Assembly: GCF_031143425.1 (NCBI RefSeq)
Contig: NC_090438.1
Location: 773,771,138-773,835,137 of the forward strand
Length of the DNA stretch: 64,000 bases
Source of the DNA: Pleurodeles waltl
Taxonomy: Eukaryota > Chordata > Amphibia > Caudata > Salamandridae
Direction of reading: 5' to 3'
A program made the translations under genes and the position numbers. Below, piece by piece: positions 20,722 through 30,244 of this stretch. How positions within the stretch are numbered: the first letter of the stretch is position 1; each line of letters begins with the position of its first letter. Below the pieces are notes generated by a model. That model saw nothing but the letters and a program-made list of their open reading frames with translations, had not been told where the DNA came from and did not search any database.

Positions 20722-23700
20722 ATGAAATTCTTTAAAGCATTTAGGAGTGCGATGAAGGGGGAGTCTTACATTAAAGCGAGCGTAGGAGAGGAGACGCCGC
20801 CCGAGGGCACACCAGCTTACATTGTAATGGAAGAGAAGGGGGTAGCTCCGTGTCTTTGGCTAAAGCAATGGCACAAACTGACAGAGAAACATGGGAGCGT
20901 AGCGTTCCCGATACATGGGACATTCAATATAAGGATCCTAGAGAATTTGAGATTCACGATGTACGACATGAAGGTGCCTCCAAGGCCAGCCCAGTTTGAG
21001 GCTCTAGCGATTTGGGAACTAATGGCCAGACAGCAACAGCAGAAGAAGTTTGAGACCAGGATGAGAAAGGTAGAAAAGACACTAGCGGATGCTAGGTGGG
21101 ATAATGCACAGAAGGTGTGGAGGTCAGATGTATTGCAGGGGATAAAATTGTTTCCCGCAATTACTAAGGAAGAAGGGGAGGCAGGTAAGAAAGCTACCTG
21201 TAAGACAGACAGGAAGTGTTCCAAGGATAGAGAGGACAAGGAAAAGTTGAGAAGAGAAGAGGAGTTAGAGGATGAGGAGTTAATAATGCAATTGCTGAAC
21301 GACCGTCCACCACCTTATGCGGAGAATGGACAAGGTCCAAGTACCAGTTCTGCCCCTCCGGCACCGGTACGGAACAGTGAAACCCAGAGTTCAGGAGCGT
21401 CATCGGGATCTAAGGACCCGAGTTTATTGTTCACCCCGCAGATACCGCAGGTTAGGAGAATATATCCAGATGTGCCCATGTTGAAACCAGCAGAAAATTA
21501 TCAGCCGCAGATGCCAGGGTACTACAGCAGTGACAACAGTGGAGGAATGATTCTAGAACAAACCGTAAGGGGAGTACAGAATGGTCACAACCAGACATTG
21601 GCACAAGCTGAATCAACTCAGTTTTTGATGCCCCAAAAGCACATGCAGGGGGGAAACGCACATGCTCAAATGACGGGGAGTCAGATGGGCATGCCGGCAA
21701 TGATGACCCATGGTGTGGGAATGAACATGCCTCAGAACATGGGAAATGGACAAAACCCAGATGCGATATCACTACCCATTACTGTAGGTCCACCGGTACC
21801 TTTGTATAGTCAGCCTAACTTAGGTCTGAGCGGTCAGGGATCAATGCTGCAGAATGGGACCGAAAGGAGGTGCATAGAAAACACTCCAGGGATAACTCCG
21901 ATAGCGGCTCAGCCAAATGGATCTGGGTCCTTGATGGAGTTTAGTCCCATGTGTGCTCAGTCAACACTGGTGAGGTCGAGCCCCCCCCTGATAATACCTC
22001 TAACATCGAACACTGAAAAGTTGCCGCAACCATCAATGGCAGTCGATGTGAACGCTACACTGATGGGGGTGAATGCGCAACAGCTGACACAGTGGTTCAA
22101 CAGTTTGAATTCCACACAAAGCTCAGACAGTGGGAAGGGAGAAGATTATATGAATAGGATGAGGTTAAACATGGAAGCACAAGAATTGGTGGAAGGGACT
22201 ATGGGTGTGAATAGGTTAGAGTCCTACTCGGAAGAGGAGCTGAGGTATCTATGTCCAAAGATTACGAAGGAAGTGAACAAGGTACATAAAAGCTTGCAGG
22301 AAATAGCCGACAAAAACGGGGTTGACATAGACAAGACGAAACACTTGAGCAGAAGCTACAGGTTGGATTTTGGGACCACAGATTTTGAACACATGAGGTC
22401 AGCAGGCATGAAGGCGCACCTTAGAGAATTGCTGCAGAGTGCACAAGTGTGGAGGTGTTTAGACAAGTGGGAAAGCAGGTGGGTAAAGAGAAAGGAAAAG
22501 AGGAGGGACAGTGCTACAGAGCACAATGAGAAAAGACCACAGAGTAGCGAGGCAGTAACTATGTTACCAATGAGGGAGACAGCAGGGGGAAAATTAATAC
22601 ATGTACCATGGCACAGAAGTGACATTCAGTCTTTTACGGATGATTTTCTCAAACTGAGGGAGAAACCGATTGAATGGTATCAACAGACTGATAGGTTTGT
22701 GAAGCTTGCAAAATGTCTCTGGGAAGACCTGAACACTCTGTTTGAGATTGTGGTTCCAGCAGATTTGTGGGAGGATTGCAAGAGAGCGGTAGGTTGGCCG
22801 ACAAGTGAACCAGAGAGAGACAGGGAGACGGGTGCACCATCACCTATGGTGATGAGCTTGTACTATAAGGTGATTGAGCATTTGAAGACGAAGGTTGCCG
22901 CGAAAAATGTGGATTGGCAGAAGATTGATCGAACTGCCCAAGAGGCTAAAGAATCGATTCATAGTTACTATGAGAGGTTGTTGAAGGCGTTTAAGAACTA
23001 CAGTGGCACGGAAACAATAGAGGCGAAGGACATGCTCCATTTTGTGTTTAGATTTGTGGAAGGGCTGAGGCCAGAGATAAGTCAGATGATAAAGTCGCAT
23101 TTGATTTGCTGGCAGTCTAAACCGATTGACGAAGTCTTGAACTATGCGAAATACTGTAGCGACGAAATTGAAGTGAAACAGAAAAAGTTGAAAGAGAAGG
23201 TGATGATGATGCAGCTTAAGGCAGCTCAGACAGGTTTGCAAGGTCTGCAAGGGTTGCAAGGGTTCCAACAGCAGATACCGCAACCGCAGCCGCAGTTACA
23301 GGGAAACACGGCGTTTCAGCCACAGGCCAGAGGCAGAGGCAGAGGAGGTTTTGCGAATAATGGTCCGGATTTGAACACTGTTGTGACTGGTGTGCAGGCA
23401 ATGAAGAAGGTGATGCCGTGTCACGTGTGCGGAATTGTCGGTCATTGGAAACGCGAGTGCCCGATGGTGGTGCAGGAAGGTGCAGGTGTAGGTGTTGGTC
23501 AGCAAAACAATGATGTCAATGCATTTCAGACAATGAGGGGACCGAAAATGAGAGGTCCAAACCCAAATTTTCAGACCGTAAATCAGTTGCAGGGATTACA
23601 ACCTATGCAGCCGCAGCAGATGCAGATGCCTCGTATGCAGATGACGCAAATGCAGCCAATGCAACAGCAGTTACCCATGGTACCTAATCAGCAAATGCAA

Positions 23701-26700
23701 ATACCCTTGGCACCAATGAGTCAGCAGCAAGTGATGGTTCCTCCACAGGTCTCGGGTCAGGTAATGAGTACAAATGGCACCGTGCAACAGTTTCCATTAC
23801 ACAGTGAGAGTGGAATAAACAATGTATGGGAGAGTGAAAGTTCAGAAGAAGAAGGAGATTGTGTGCTTGCAGCATCCTTGGAAGTTGATCAAAAGGGTCC
23901 GTACGTGGAGGGAAGAGTGATGGGTTATCGTGTCTCATTCTTGGTTGACACGGGAGCCACACGTTCAACTGTTAAGAGCAGTGAAGTACCAAATTTGCCA
24001 CTCTCAGGGAGGACAGTTCAAGTGGTGGGAGTAGCAAACAGACATCTGACGAACCCAATAACAGATCCGGTACCAGTCAGCATCGGTAACTATCAAGGGG
24101 TACATCAGTTTGTGGTATGTGACTCAAGCCCGATAGCACTATTAGGGAGAGACCTATTGTGCAAATTGGGTTGTTCGATCATGTGTTCGAACGAAGGAAT
24201 AACAATACAGACGAGCAGTGATGGGGAAGAAGAGGACAGTGTAGAGGGGGATGAGATGGAAACTGTAGATGAAGAGTATCCTCTGATTTGTCTTTTCCCG
24301 ATGATAACTGAAGAAGATATTCCAGCCGAATTACGGGAGACAGTCGGAAAGGAAGTGTGGGACATGACAGGGAAAGAGGTGGGATTGATGAAAGGAGTGG
24401 AACCAGTGAAAGTGACTGTAAAGCCCAATGCAATCTTTCCCCAGACCCCACAATACCACATGGCACAAAACACCCTCATGAAAGTTGCTCAACTTATTGA
24501 CGAATTTGTAAAACAGGGAGTACTGAAAGAAGTGTTAAGCAGTCCATGTAATTCACCAATAATGGGACTAATAAAGCCGAGTGGAAAGGTCCGACTCGTG
24601 CAGGACTTGAGGAAAATAAATGACATCATAGTCAAATGCTGCCCAGTAGTACCGAATCCAGCTGTGATAATGTTCCAGGTCCCTTGCGATGCTGAGTGGT
24701 TCTCAGTCATCGATTTGTCACAAGCATTCTTCTCGGTGCCTCTTCATGAGGACAGCCAATTTCTCTTTTGTTTCAAATTCCTAGACAGAGTGTACAGTTG
24801 GTGTCGAATTCCTCAAGGGTTTTCTGAGTCACCGTCAATCTTCAATCAGATTCTAAAGAAAGATTTGGAAGCATTAGAATTGCCATTCGAGTCAACTCTA
24901 GTACAGTACATTGATGACTTATTGGTTGCATCAAAGACAGAAAGTGGCTGCACAGCCGATACCATTGCTCTGTTGAATCATTTGGGAAGGAATGGACATA
25001 AAGTGTCTCCTTCCAAATTGCAGTTCTGTCAGAAGAAAGTGAAATACTTGGGTCACCAGATAGAGAAAGGGTCACGGAGAATAATGAAGGAAAGAATAAC
25101 AAGCGTACTTCAAATGAGTCCACCAAAGACAAGGAGGGAGGTGAGGAAGTTTTTGGGAATGGTGGGCTACTGTCGCCAGTGGATTCCCAACTTCTCAACT
25201 CTAGCGAAGCCTTTACTGAAGTTGACCCAGAAGGATGCCTTGGATCAAATTGAGCTGAAAGGAGACGAGATGGATGCTTTTATTGAATTAAAGGAATGCA
25301 TGTGCAGGGCTCCAGCTTTAGGTATGCCTGATTACACAAAGCCTTTCACATTGTTTTGCCATGAACGTGATGCATGTTCTTTGTCTGTCTTGACTCAAAC
25401 CCATGGTGGCGTAAACAGACCAGTAGCATATTTTTCAGCTACTTTGGATCCGGTCGCAGCAGCACTCCCAGGGTGTTTGCGCGCCGTAGCAGCAGTTGGT
25501 ATCAGCCTCACTCAGAGTGAAGGAATAGTGATGGGACACCCAGTAACAGTCATGGTCCCTCACTCAGTTGAGATACTTTTGACCCGCTCCCGAACGCAGC
25601 ACATGACTGGAGCTAGACTCACAAGGTATGAAACGATAATTCTGGGCTCACCGAATGTGCAGCTGAGAAGGTGCACTACGTTGAATCCAGCAACCTTGCT
25701 CCCTGGAGAAAATGCCGAAATTGAGAACGCTGAAGACGTCGAGCATGACTGCCTTCAGGTGACTGAATTTTGCACAAAACCTCGACCGGACATTAAGGAT
25801 ACTAAGCTTGATGAAAATGACCAAATTCTTTTTGTTGATGGTTCATGTCTAAGAGACGGGATGGGGATTTTGAAAGCAGGATATGCTGTATGTACTGTAA
25901 CAGGGGTCTTGGAAGCGGGATGGCTTCAAGGAGTCTATTCTGCACAAGTAGCAGAACTTGTAGCCCTTACCAGAGCATGTCAACTGTCTGCATTGATGAA
26001 AGTCACCATTTACACTGATAGTCAGTACGGGTTTGGGATTGTGCATGACTTTGGACAACTATGGTCACAGAGAGGTTTCCTGACTTCTTCTGGATCCCCA
26101 GTGAAGAACGGGGAGAGGATAAGGGAATTGTTACACGCCATTCAAGTGCCAGCCGAAGTTGCAGTGGTAAAGTGTAGTGCTCATACGAAAGGACAGGACT
26201 ATGTTTCTCTGGGAAATGCATATGCGGATCAAGCCGCAAGATTTTGTGCCTTGAACTGTATATTACTCAGAGATGAATGGAATTCGATAAGTGAGCCAGA
26301 ACTCGAACCAGCTGAAGCATTTGCCTTAAAGGTCGTAGATACAATAGATGAATTAAAAGCCTTGCAGAATAACGTCAGGGAGGATGAGAGAGATTCCTGG
26401 ATTAAATCACAGTGTATAAAGAGACCAGACGAGTTATGGGTTTCGAATGAGGGAAAATTTGTTTTGCCAAACAGTCTCTTATCACAGCTTGCGCGGTTCT
26501 ATCACGGGCAAGCTCACCTAGGGAGAAATGCCATGATAAGATTGTTCAAAACTGATTGGTTTAACCCCAGATTTCGTCAAGCTGCAGAAGCAGTTTGCCA
26601 TCGATGTGTCACTTGCCAGCAGATGAACCCAGGAAAAGGAACAGTTGTGAACGCGAGCCACATTGGTAGGGCAAGCGGGCCTTTTAGTCGTATGCAGATG

Positions 26701-28299
26701 GACTTCATTGAGATGCCTGTGCATGGAGGTCTGAAGTATGTGTTGGTGATTGTGTGCATTTTTAGTCATTGGATTGAGGCATACCCCACACGTAGAAATG
26801 ACAGCCTTACAGTTGCAAAGCTATTGTTGAGAGAGTTAATACCACGTTTCGGATTCCCGATCTCTTTAGAATCAGATAGGGGAAGTCACTTCAATAACGA
26901 GGTGATAAAGTTACTTTGCGAAGAGCTGAACATTGAGCAAAAACTGCATTGTAGCTATCGCCCTGAAGCATCAGGACTGGTGGAGCAGATGAATGGTACA
27001 CTGAAATCAAGAATGGCGAAAATATGTGCATCGACAAATTTGAAATGGCCTGACGCATTGCCCTTAGTGCTAATGTCAATGAGAAACACCCCTGATAGAA
27101 AGACTGGATTGTCTCCGCACGAAATTCTCATGGGCAGGGCTATGAGACTTCCTGCAGTTCCCGCAAACGCGCTTTTGAATATTACAGATGATATGGTGTT
27201 AGACTACTGCAAGGGTCTGGCTGATGTGGTTCGCTCTTTCTCTCACCAGGTGGAAGCGACCACCTTGCCACCGATCCAAGGTCCAGGACACGCACTGAAA
27301 GCAGGTGACTGGGTCGTGGTAAAGAAGCACGTGAGAAAGTCGTGTCTGGAACCCCGTTGGAAAGGCCCTTTCCAAGTGATCCTGACGACAACTACCGCTG
27401 TGAAGTGTGCGGGGGTTCCCAACTGGATTCACGCCAGTCACACAAAGAAAGTGTTGTGTCCCACAGATGAGGAAGTTGAAGCGCTAAAACTGCCAGTGCC
27501 TGACAAAACAGTGCTGAGTGCTGAGACAGAGCAAAACCGAACTGAAAGCGAACAGGCAGAAACGGGAGAGAGGGAGATATTCTCTGAGGACGAAGAGACC
27601 AACTCGCTTGGGGAAGACCAAGGAGAAAGTTCAGACAGCGACGAAGCAGCTGAAGGTGACAAAGAGCCTGAAGCAGCTGAGGGTAGCAAAGAGCCTGAAG
27701 CAGCTGAAGGTGACAAAGAACCTGAAGCAGCTGAAAGTGATAAAGAGCCTGACGAAAGTAACGGTGACGAAGGGCTCGAAAAAGTTGAAAAAGCAGGAGA
27801 GCCTGATCAGAGGAGGGCTTTCCCAGAAGCAGACGATACAGAAAAAGAAAAGGAGAACGTGATTGATTCCCCAGAAGGAGGGGACAAGGCCGAACAGAAC
27901 GAAAGGGTTCAAGCTTCCACAGAAAAGATCGCAGGTCCATCAAATGGACACGGTGCAAAGAGGAGACTAAGTATTTCACCAATAAAAGAAAGGACTAAAG
28001 AAAGTTTGAACGACGGAGAAAGGCCAAAAGTGAAAGAGAAAAGAAAGGAAGTGACTGTTGTGGAACAATCCTCAAGTGAAGAAAAAGACTTGACAAAAGA
28101 GGAAAGTACCAGCGAAGCAGAATCAAAAAGAGAAGCAAAATTGAAAAGGAAAAGGATACCCAACAGGAGATATTCCGGTCCAGAATGGGCATATGCAGTC
28201 AATGACGATTGGACTGACGAGTTTGTATCTCTAAGCATCGAGAACGAAGAAGAAGAGATACCAATAGAAAAGAAAAGTTTTATGGACTCTGTCGATTGA
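20722..28299 (+). CDS. gag-pol: ERV-A Gag-Pol polyprotein, single uninterrupted frame
   Basis: 2525 residues from the Met shared with ERV-B. Order: matrix-like N-terminus; PPPY late motif (196-199); a long Gln/Met-rich linker; gamma-like capsid region (about 620-860); RGRGRGG; one CX2CX4HX4C knuckle (from C900); protease with DTGA (D1076); reverse transcriptase with YIDD (1396-1399); RNase H with D1706, E1745, D1766; integrase with H1928, H1932, C1962, C1965 and catalytic D1994, D2052, E2088 (D,D35E); and a C-terminal GPF-type module. The last 240 or so residues are acidic/basic low complexity with EPEAAEGDK-type repeats. No stop or frameshift lies between gag and pol, unlike most retroviruses. 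All catalytic residues seen are intact. Confidence 0.95.
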   Translation: MKFFKAFRSAMKGESYIKASVGEETPPEGTPAYIVMEEKGVAPCLWLKQWHKLTEKHGSVAFPIHGTFNIRILENLRFTMYDMKVPPRPAQFEALAIWELMARQQQQKKFETRMRKVEKTLADARWDNAQKVWRSDVLQGIKLFPAITKEEGEAGKKATCKTDRKCSKDREDKEKLRREEELEDEELIMQLLNDRPPPYAENGQGPSTSSAPPAPVRNSETQSSGASSGSKDPSLLFTPQIPQVRRIYPDVPMLKPAENYQPQMPGYYSSDNSGGMILEQTVRGVQNGHNQTLAQAESTQFLMPQKHMQGGNAHAQMTGSQMGMPAMMTHGVGMNMPQNMGNGQNPDAISLPITVGPPVPLYSQPNLGLSGQGSMLQNGTERRCIENTPGITPIAAQPNGSGSLMEFSPMCAQSTLVRSSPPLIIPLTSNTEKLPQPSMAVDVNATLMGVNAQQLTQWFNSLNSTQSSDSGKGEDYMNRMRLNMEAQELVEGTMGVNRLESYSEEELRYLCPKITKEVNKVHKSLQEIADKNGVDIDKTKHLSRSYRLDFGTTDFEHMRSAGMKAHLRELLQSAQVWRCLDKWESRWVKRKEKRRDSATEHNEKRPQSSEAVTMLPMRETAGGKLIHVPWHRSDIQSFTDDFLKLREKPIEWYQQTDRFVKLAKCLWEDLNTLFEIVVPADLWEDCKRAVGWPTSEPERDRETGAPSPMVMSLYYKVIEHLKTKVAAKNVDWQKIDRTAQEAKESIHSYYERLLKAFKNYSGTETIEAKDMLHFVFRFVEGLRPEISQMIKSHLICWQSKPIDEVLNYAKYCSDEIEVKQKKLKEKVMMMQLKAAQTGLQGLQGLQGFQQQIPQPQPQLQGNTAFQPQARGRGRGGFANNGPDLNTVVTGVQAMKKVMPCHVCGIVGHWKRECPMVVQEGAGVGVGQQNNDVNAFQTMRGPKMRGPNPNFQTVNQLQGLQPMQPQQMQMPRMQMTQMQPMQQQLPMVPNQQMQIPLAPMSQQQVMVPPQVSGQVMSTNGTVQQFPLHSESGINNVWESESSEEEGDCVLAASLEVDQKGPYVEGRVMGYRVSFLVDTGATRSTVKSSEVPNLPLSGRTVQVVGVANRHLTNPITDPVPVSIGNYQGVHQFVVCDSSPIALLGRDLLCKLGCSIMCSNEGITIQTSSDGEEEDSVEGDEMETVDEEYPLICLFPMITEEDIPAELRETVGKEVWDMTGKEVGLMKGVEPVKVTVKPNAIFPQTPQYHMAQNTLMKVAQLIDEFVKQGVLKEVLSSPCNSPIMGLIKPSGKVRLVQDLRKINDIIVKCCPVVPNPAVIMFQVPCDAEWFSVIDLSQAFFSVPLHEDSQFLFCFKFLDRVYSWCRIPQGFSESPSIFNQILKKDLEALELPFESTLVQYIDDLLVASKTESGCTADTIALLNHLGRNGHKVSPSKLQFCQKKVKYLGHQIEKGSRRIMKERITSVLQMSPPKTRREVRKFLGMVGYCRQWIPNFSTLAKPLLKLTQKDALDQIELKGDEMDAFIELKECMCRAPALGMPDYTKPFTLFCHERDACSLSVLTQTHGGVNRPVAYFSATLDPVAAALPGCLRAVAAVGISLTQSEGIVMGHPVTVMVPHSVEILLTRSRTQHMTGARLTRYETIILGSPNVQLRRCTTLNPATLLPGENAEIENAEDVEHDCLQVTEFCTKPRPDIKDTKLDENDQILFVDGSCLRDGMGILKAGYAVCTVTGVLEAGWLQGVYSAQVAELVALTRACQLSALMKVTIYTDSQYGFGIVHDFGQLWSQRGFLTSSGSPVKNGERIRELLHAIQVPAEVAVVKCSAHTKGQDYVSLGNAYADQAARFCALNCILLRDEWNSISEPELEPAEAFALKVVDTIDELKALQNNVREDERDSWIKSQCIKRPDELWVSNEGKFVLPNSLLSQLARFYHGQAHLGRNAMIRLFKTDWFNPRFRQAAEAVCHRCVTCQQMNPGKGTVVNASHIGRASGPFSRMQMDFIEMPVHGGLKYVLVIVCIFSHWIEAYPTRRNDSLTVAKLLLRELIPRFGFPISLESDRGSHFNNEVIKLLCEELNIEQKLHCSYRPEASGLVEQMNGTLKSRMAKICASTNLKWPDALPLVLMSMRNTPDRKTGLSPHEILMGRAMRLPAVPANALLNITDDMVLDYCKGLADVVRSFSHQVEATTLPPIQGPGHALKAGDWVVVKKHVRKSCLEPRWKGPFQVILTTTTAVKCAGVPNWIHASHTKKVLCPTDEEVEALKLPVPDKTVLSAETEQNRTESEQAETGEREIFSEDEETNSLGEDQGESSDSDEAAEGDKEPEAAEGSKEPEAAEGDKEPEAAESDKEPDESNGDEGLEKVEKAGEPDQRRAFPEADDTEKEKENVIDSPEGGDKAEQNERVQASTEKIAGPSNGHGAKRRLSISPIKERTKESLNDGERPKVKEKRKEVTVVEQSSSEEKDLTKEESTSEAESKREAKLKRKRIPNRRYSGPEWAYAVNDDWTDEFVSLSIENEEEEIPIEKKSFMDSVD

Positions 28300-28553
28300 A
28301 AGGGTAATAAATGATATTGCTTGCTACAATATAACGTGAAACAAACAACCAGCTGAGACATTGCTAAACCGGATGAGACTTGCTGAACTGATAAAGACTG
28401 AGTTATTGCCGAATTGAGACAAATGCTGCTAACCGATAAGTGACTGGCCTCCTGAAGAAGACGGTGTGAACATTGTGCTCGTTCAGCTTTGTAACTGAAT
28501 TGCTAGATAGTTTCATTTACAAGTGCTTCTAGCTCTCTGATTCTATACAGATC
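28300..28553 (+). promoter_or_regulatory. pol-env spacer with candidate env splice acceptor
   Basis: No ORF. Just before env a pyrimidine-biased tract ends in GATTCTATACAG (CAG at 28548-28550), followed by ATCATG. ERV-B has GATTCTATTCAG at the same place (about 41332). The conserved CAG three bases before the env start suggests a spliced env mRNA whose leader joins almost directly to the start codon. Confidence 0.55.
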
Positions 28554-30185
28554 ATGACGCAAAACAATAGAAAGAAATGTTGTAAATATGTGTGTATAGG
28601 CTTGATAATTGCATGTGTACTAATAATAATGGCAATTGTGCTTGGAATACATGGTAAGACTGAGAATGAGAGAATTGATGCTTCTACTCTTGCTCCTGTT
28701 ACTGTCACCGAACTAACCGCATTGAAAAGACTAGCATTGGATGAGAGCCTCTTGCATGATAAGAAAGAGCTTTCGTATAACGTTTTCTATCGCTTGCTAA
28801 CAGAATATGTTGAGACTATGGATGCAAAAGATTGTTATGTGTGTACACAGATACCGACATCAGTGAAGGAAGGGGTGACATATCACCACATGCCTCTTAC
28901 ATACGGGATTACATGTAGTATAGTAATGTCTAGATTTTATGGTCAAACTAACATACAGTATTTTTACTCAAATTATGATGTTACCTTTGCATATGTTCCT
29001 ATAATAGCGCAGCTAAGCCAGATTGCTAAAGATTGGGATGCTAAAATAATGAGGGAATTTTTCGAGCCAATGCAACCTTTTGAAACGGCTCATGCTCATA
29101 GGGAAAACCTTACCTGCTCGCTCTCTGCAATAGAAATAAGCTTTTTAGATCGCACAGATGATAGAAGGGCACAAATGAATGCGAAATTAGAAAAGGAGCT
29201 ACATAAGAGGACTTCAGTAGATAATTATGATTTTGCTGCAATAAAGACACAAGGGAAAATAGCTTTAGATGCTTGGCATGTAGGGAAATTTTGTATATAT
29301 CGAGGTGAATCTTATTATGACAACATTTTTGTAGGAGCGAGTGAGTGTAAACATACGTTTATCTTTAAGGCCAAATGGACATTCATGATGGACGGACTTG
29401 ACCCTGTCATTCCAGGTGTATATTACATTTGTGGGTATAATGCCTATTATCGTCTTCCAAAGGGATGGTGGGGGAGATGTTATTTGGGTATAGTGTTCCC
29501 AAAGGTTTATCAACTGGATGACCTATCGATGATTCAAAAGACATCTGAATCCCATCGTATCCAGAAAAGAGAGACCGCAGCTGCTGTGGTAGGAGATATA
29601 TTTGGAGCCATGATTCCTTCGTTGGGAGTCGTGTTGAATTCCATCAAAATAAGAAAGTTGTCTACTATAGTGGATAACATGTTGACAAAGTTTTCAGGTG
29701 CTATAATCCTGATAGATGCTGAACTTGCAGCGGAAAGAGCTATGACTCTTCAAAATAGGCTTGCTTTAGACATTCTTTTAGCAAAGGATGGTGGCGTTTG
29801 CAAAATGCTTGGTGCACGACACTGTTGTACTTATATTCCAGACAATAGTGTGAAAATTAAAACTATGCTTGCTAATCTAACAAAAGAGAGTGCAGATGTG
29901 AAGGAATTGAAAGAACCAGGAGTGTGGGAGAAGGTTGGAAAAGGACTTGCTTCAGTGGGACATTCGATTGGGGGAATTTGGAATGGAATATTGTTAAAAA
30001 TAATAGAGGGAATTTTAATAGTGATAATTTGCATATTTGGAATTTGGGGAATAAAAAGGGGAATAATAATGATTATGGAAAGAATTAAGAGAAGAAAAGA
30101 AGAGAAAATTATGAAAAGAATGGCAGAAGAATACAAAGCGCAAACTAGGGGAACTAAAAGGAAAAGAGAACTGACAGAATTTTAA
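28554..30185 (+). CDS. env: ERV-A envelope glycoprotein precursor
   Basis: 543 residues, no interruption. A short basic N-terminus and hydrophobic segment at about 12-30 look like an uncleaved or late-cleaved signal anchor. The surface part has a CXXC (CYVC, 94-97), as in gamma-type Env. A basic site ending KR339 separates SU and TM. TM starts with an Ala/Gly-rich fusion-peptide-like stretch, then a heptad region, a CX7CC motif (C416, C424, C425), a membrane span at about 483-503 and a basic tail of about 40 residues. Only two N-glycosylation sites were noted (N185, N441). The cleavage site lacks Arg at P4. ERV-B shows the same motifs, so they are lineage features. Confidence 0.93.
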   Translation: MTQNNRKKCCKYVCIGLIIACVLIIMAIVLGIHGKTENERIDASTLAPVTVTELTALKRLALDESLLHDKKELSYNVFYRLLTEYVETMDAKDCYVCTQIPTSVKEGVTYHHMPLTYGITCSIVMSRFYGQTNIQYFYSNYDVTFAYVPIIAQLSQIAKDWDAKIMREFFEPMQPFETAHAHRENLTCSLSAIEISFLDRTDDRRAQMNAKLEKELHKRTSVDNYDFAAIKTQGKIALDAWHVGKFCIYRGESYYDNIFVGASECKHTFIFKAKWTFMMDGLDPVIPGVYYICGYNAYYRLPKGWWGRCYLGIVFPKVYQLDDLSMIQKTSESHRIQKRETAAAVVGDIFGAMIPSLGVVLNSIKIRKLSTIVDNMLTKFSGAIILIDAELAAERAMTLQNRLALDILLAKDGGVCKMLGARHCCTYIPDNSVKIKTMLANLTKESADVKELKEPGVWEKVGKGLASVGHSIGGIWNGILLKIIEGILIVIICIFGIWGIKRGIIMIMERIKRRKEEKIMKRMAEEYKAQTRGTKRKRELTEF

Positions 30186-30232
30186 TGGAATAAAATTTGT
30201 GGGCATGGTTTGGTGTGATGACAAGTAGTCAT

Positions 30233-30244
30233 CAGAGGAGGGAT
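30233..30244 (+). promoter_or_regulatory. ERV-A polypurine tract
   Basis: AGAGGAGGGAT immediately before the 3' LTR TGATGAAG. ERV-B has AGAGGAGGGTT in the same place (to 54660). It primes plus-strand synthesis in retroviral replication. Confidence 0.8.

Noticed and set aside
27392..28361. Long minus-strand frames opposite the C-terminus of ERV-A pol and elsewhere along gag-pol
   Set aside because: They mirror the biased codon content of the real plus-strand gene, have no domains, and are not kept as intact frames in ERV-B.
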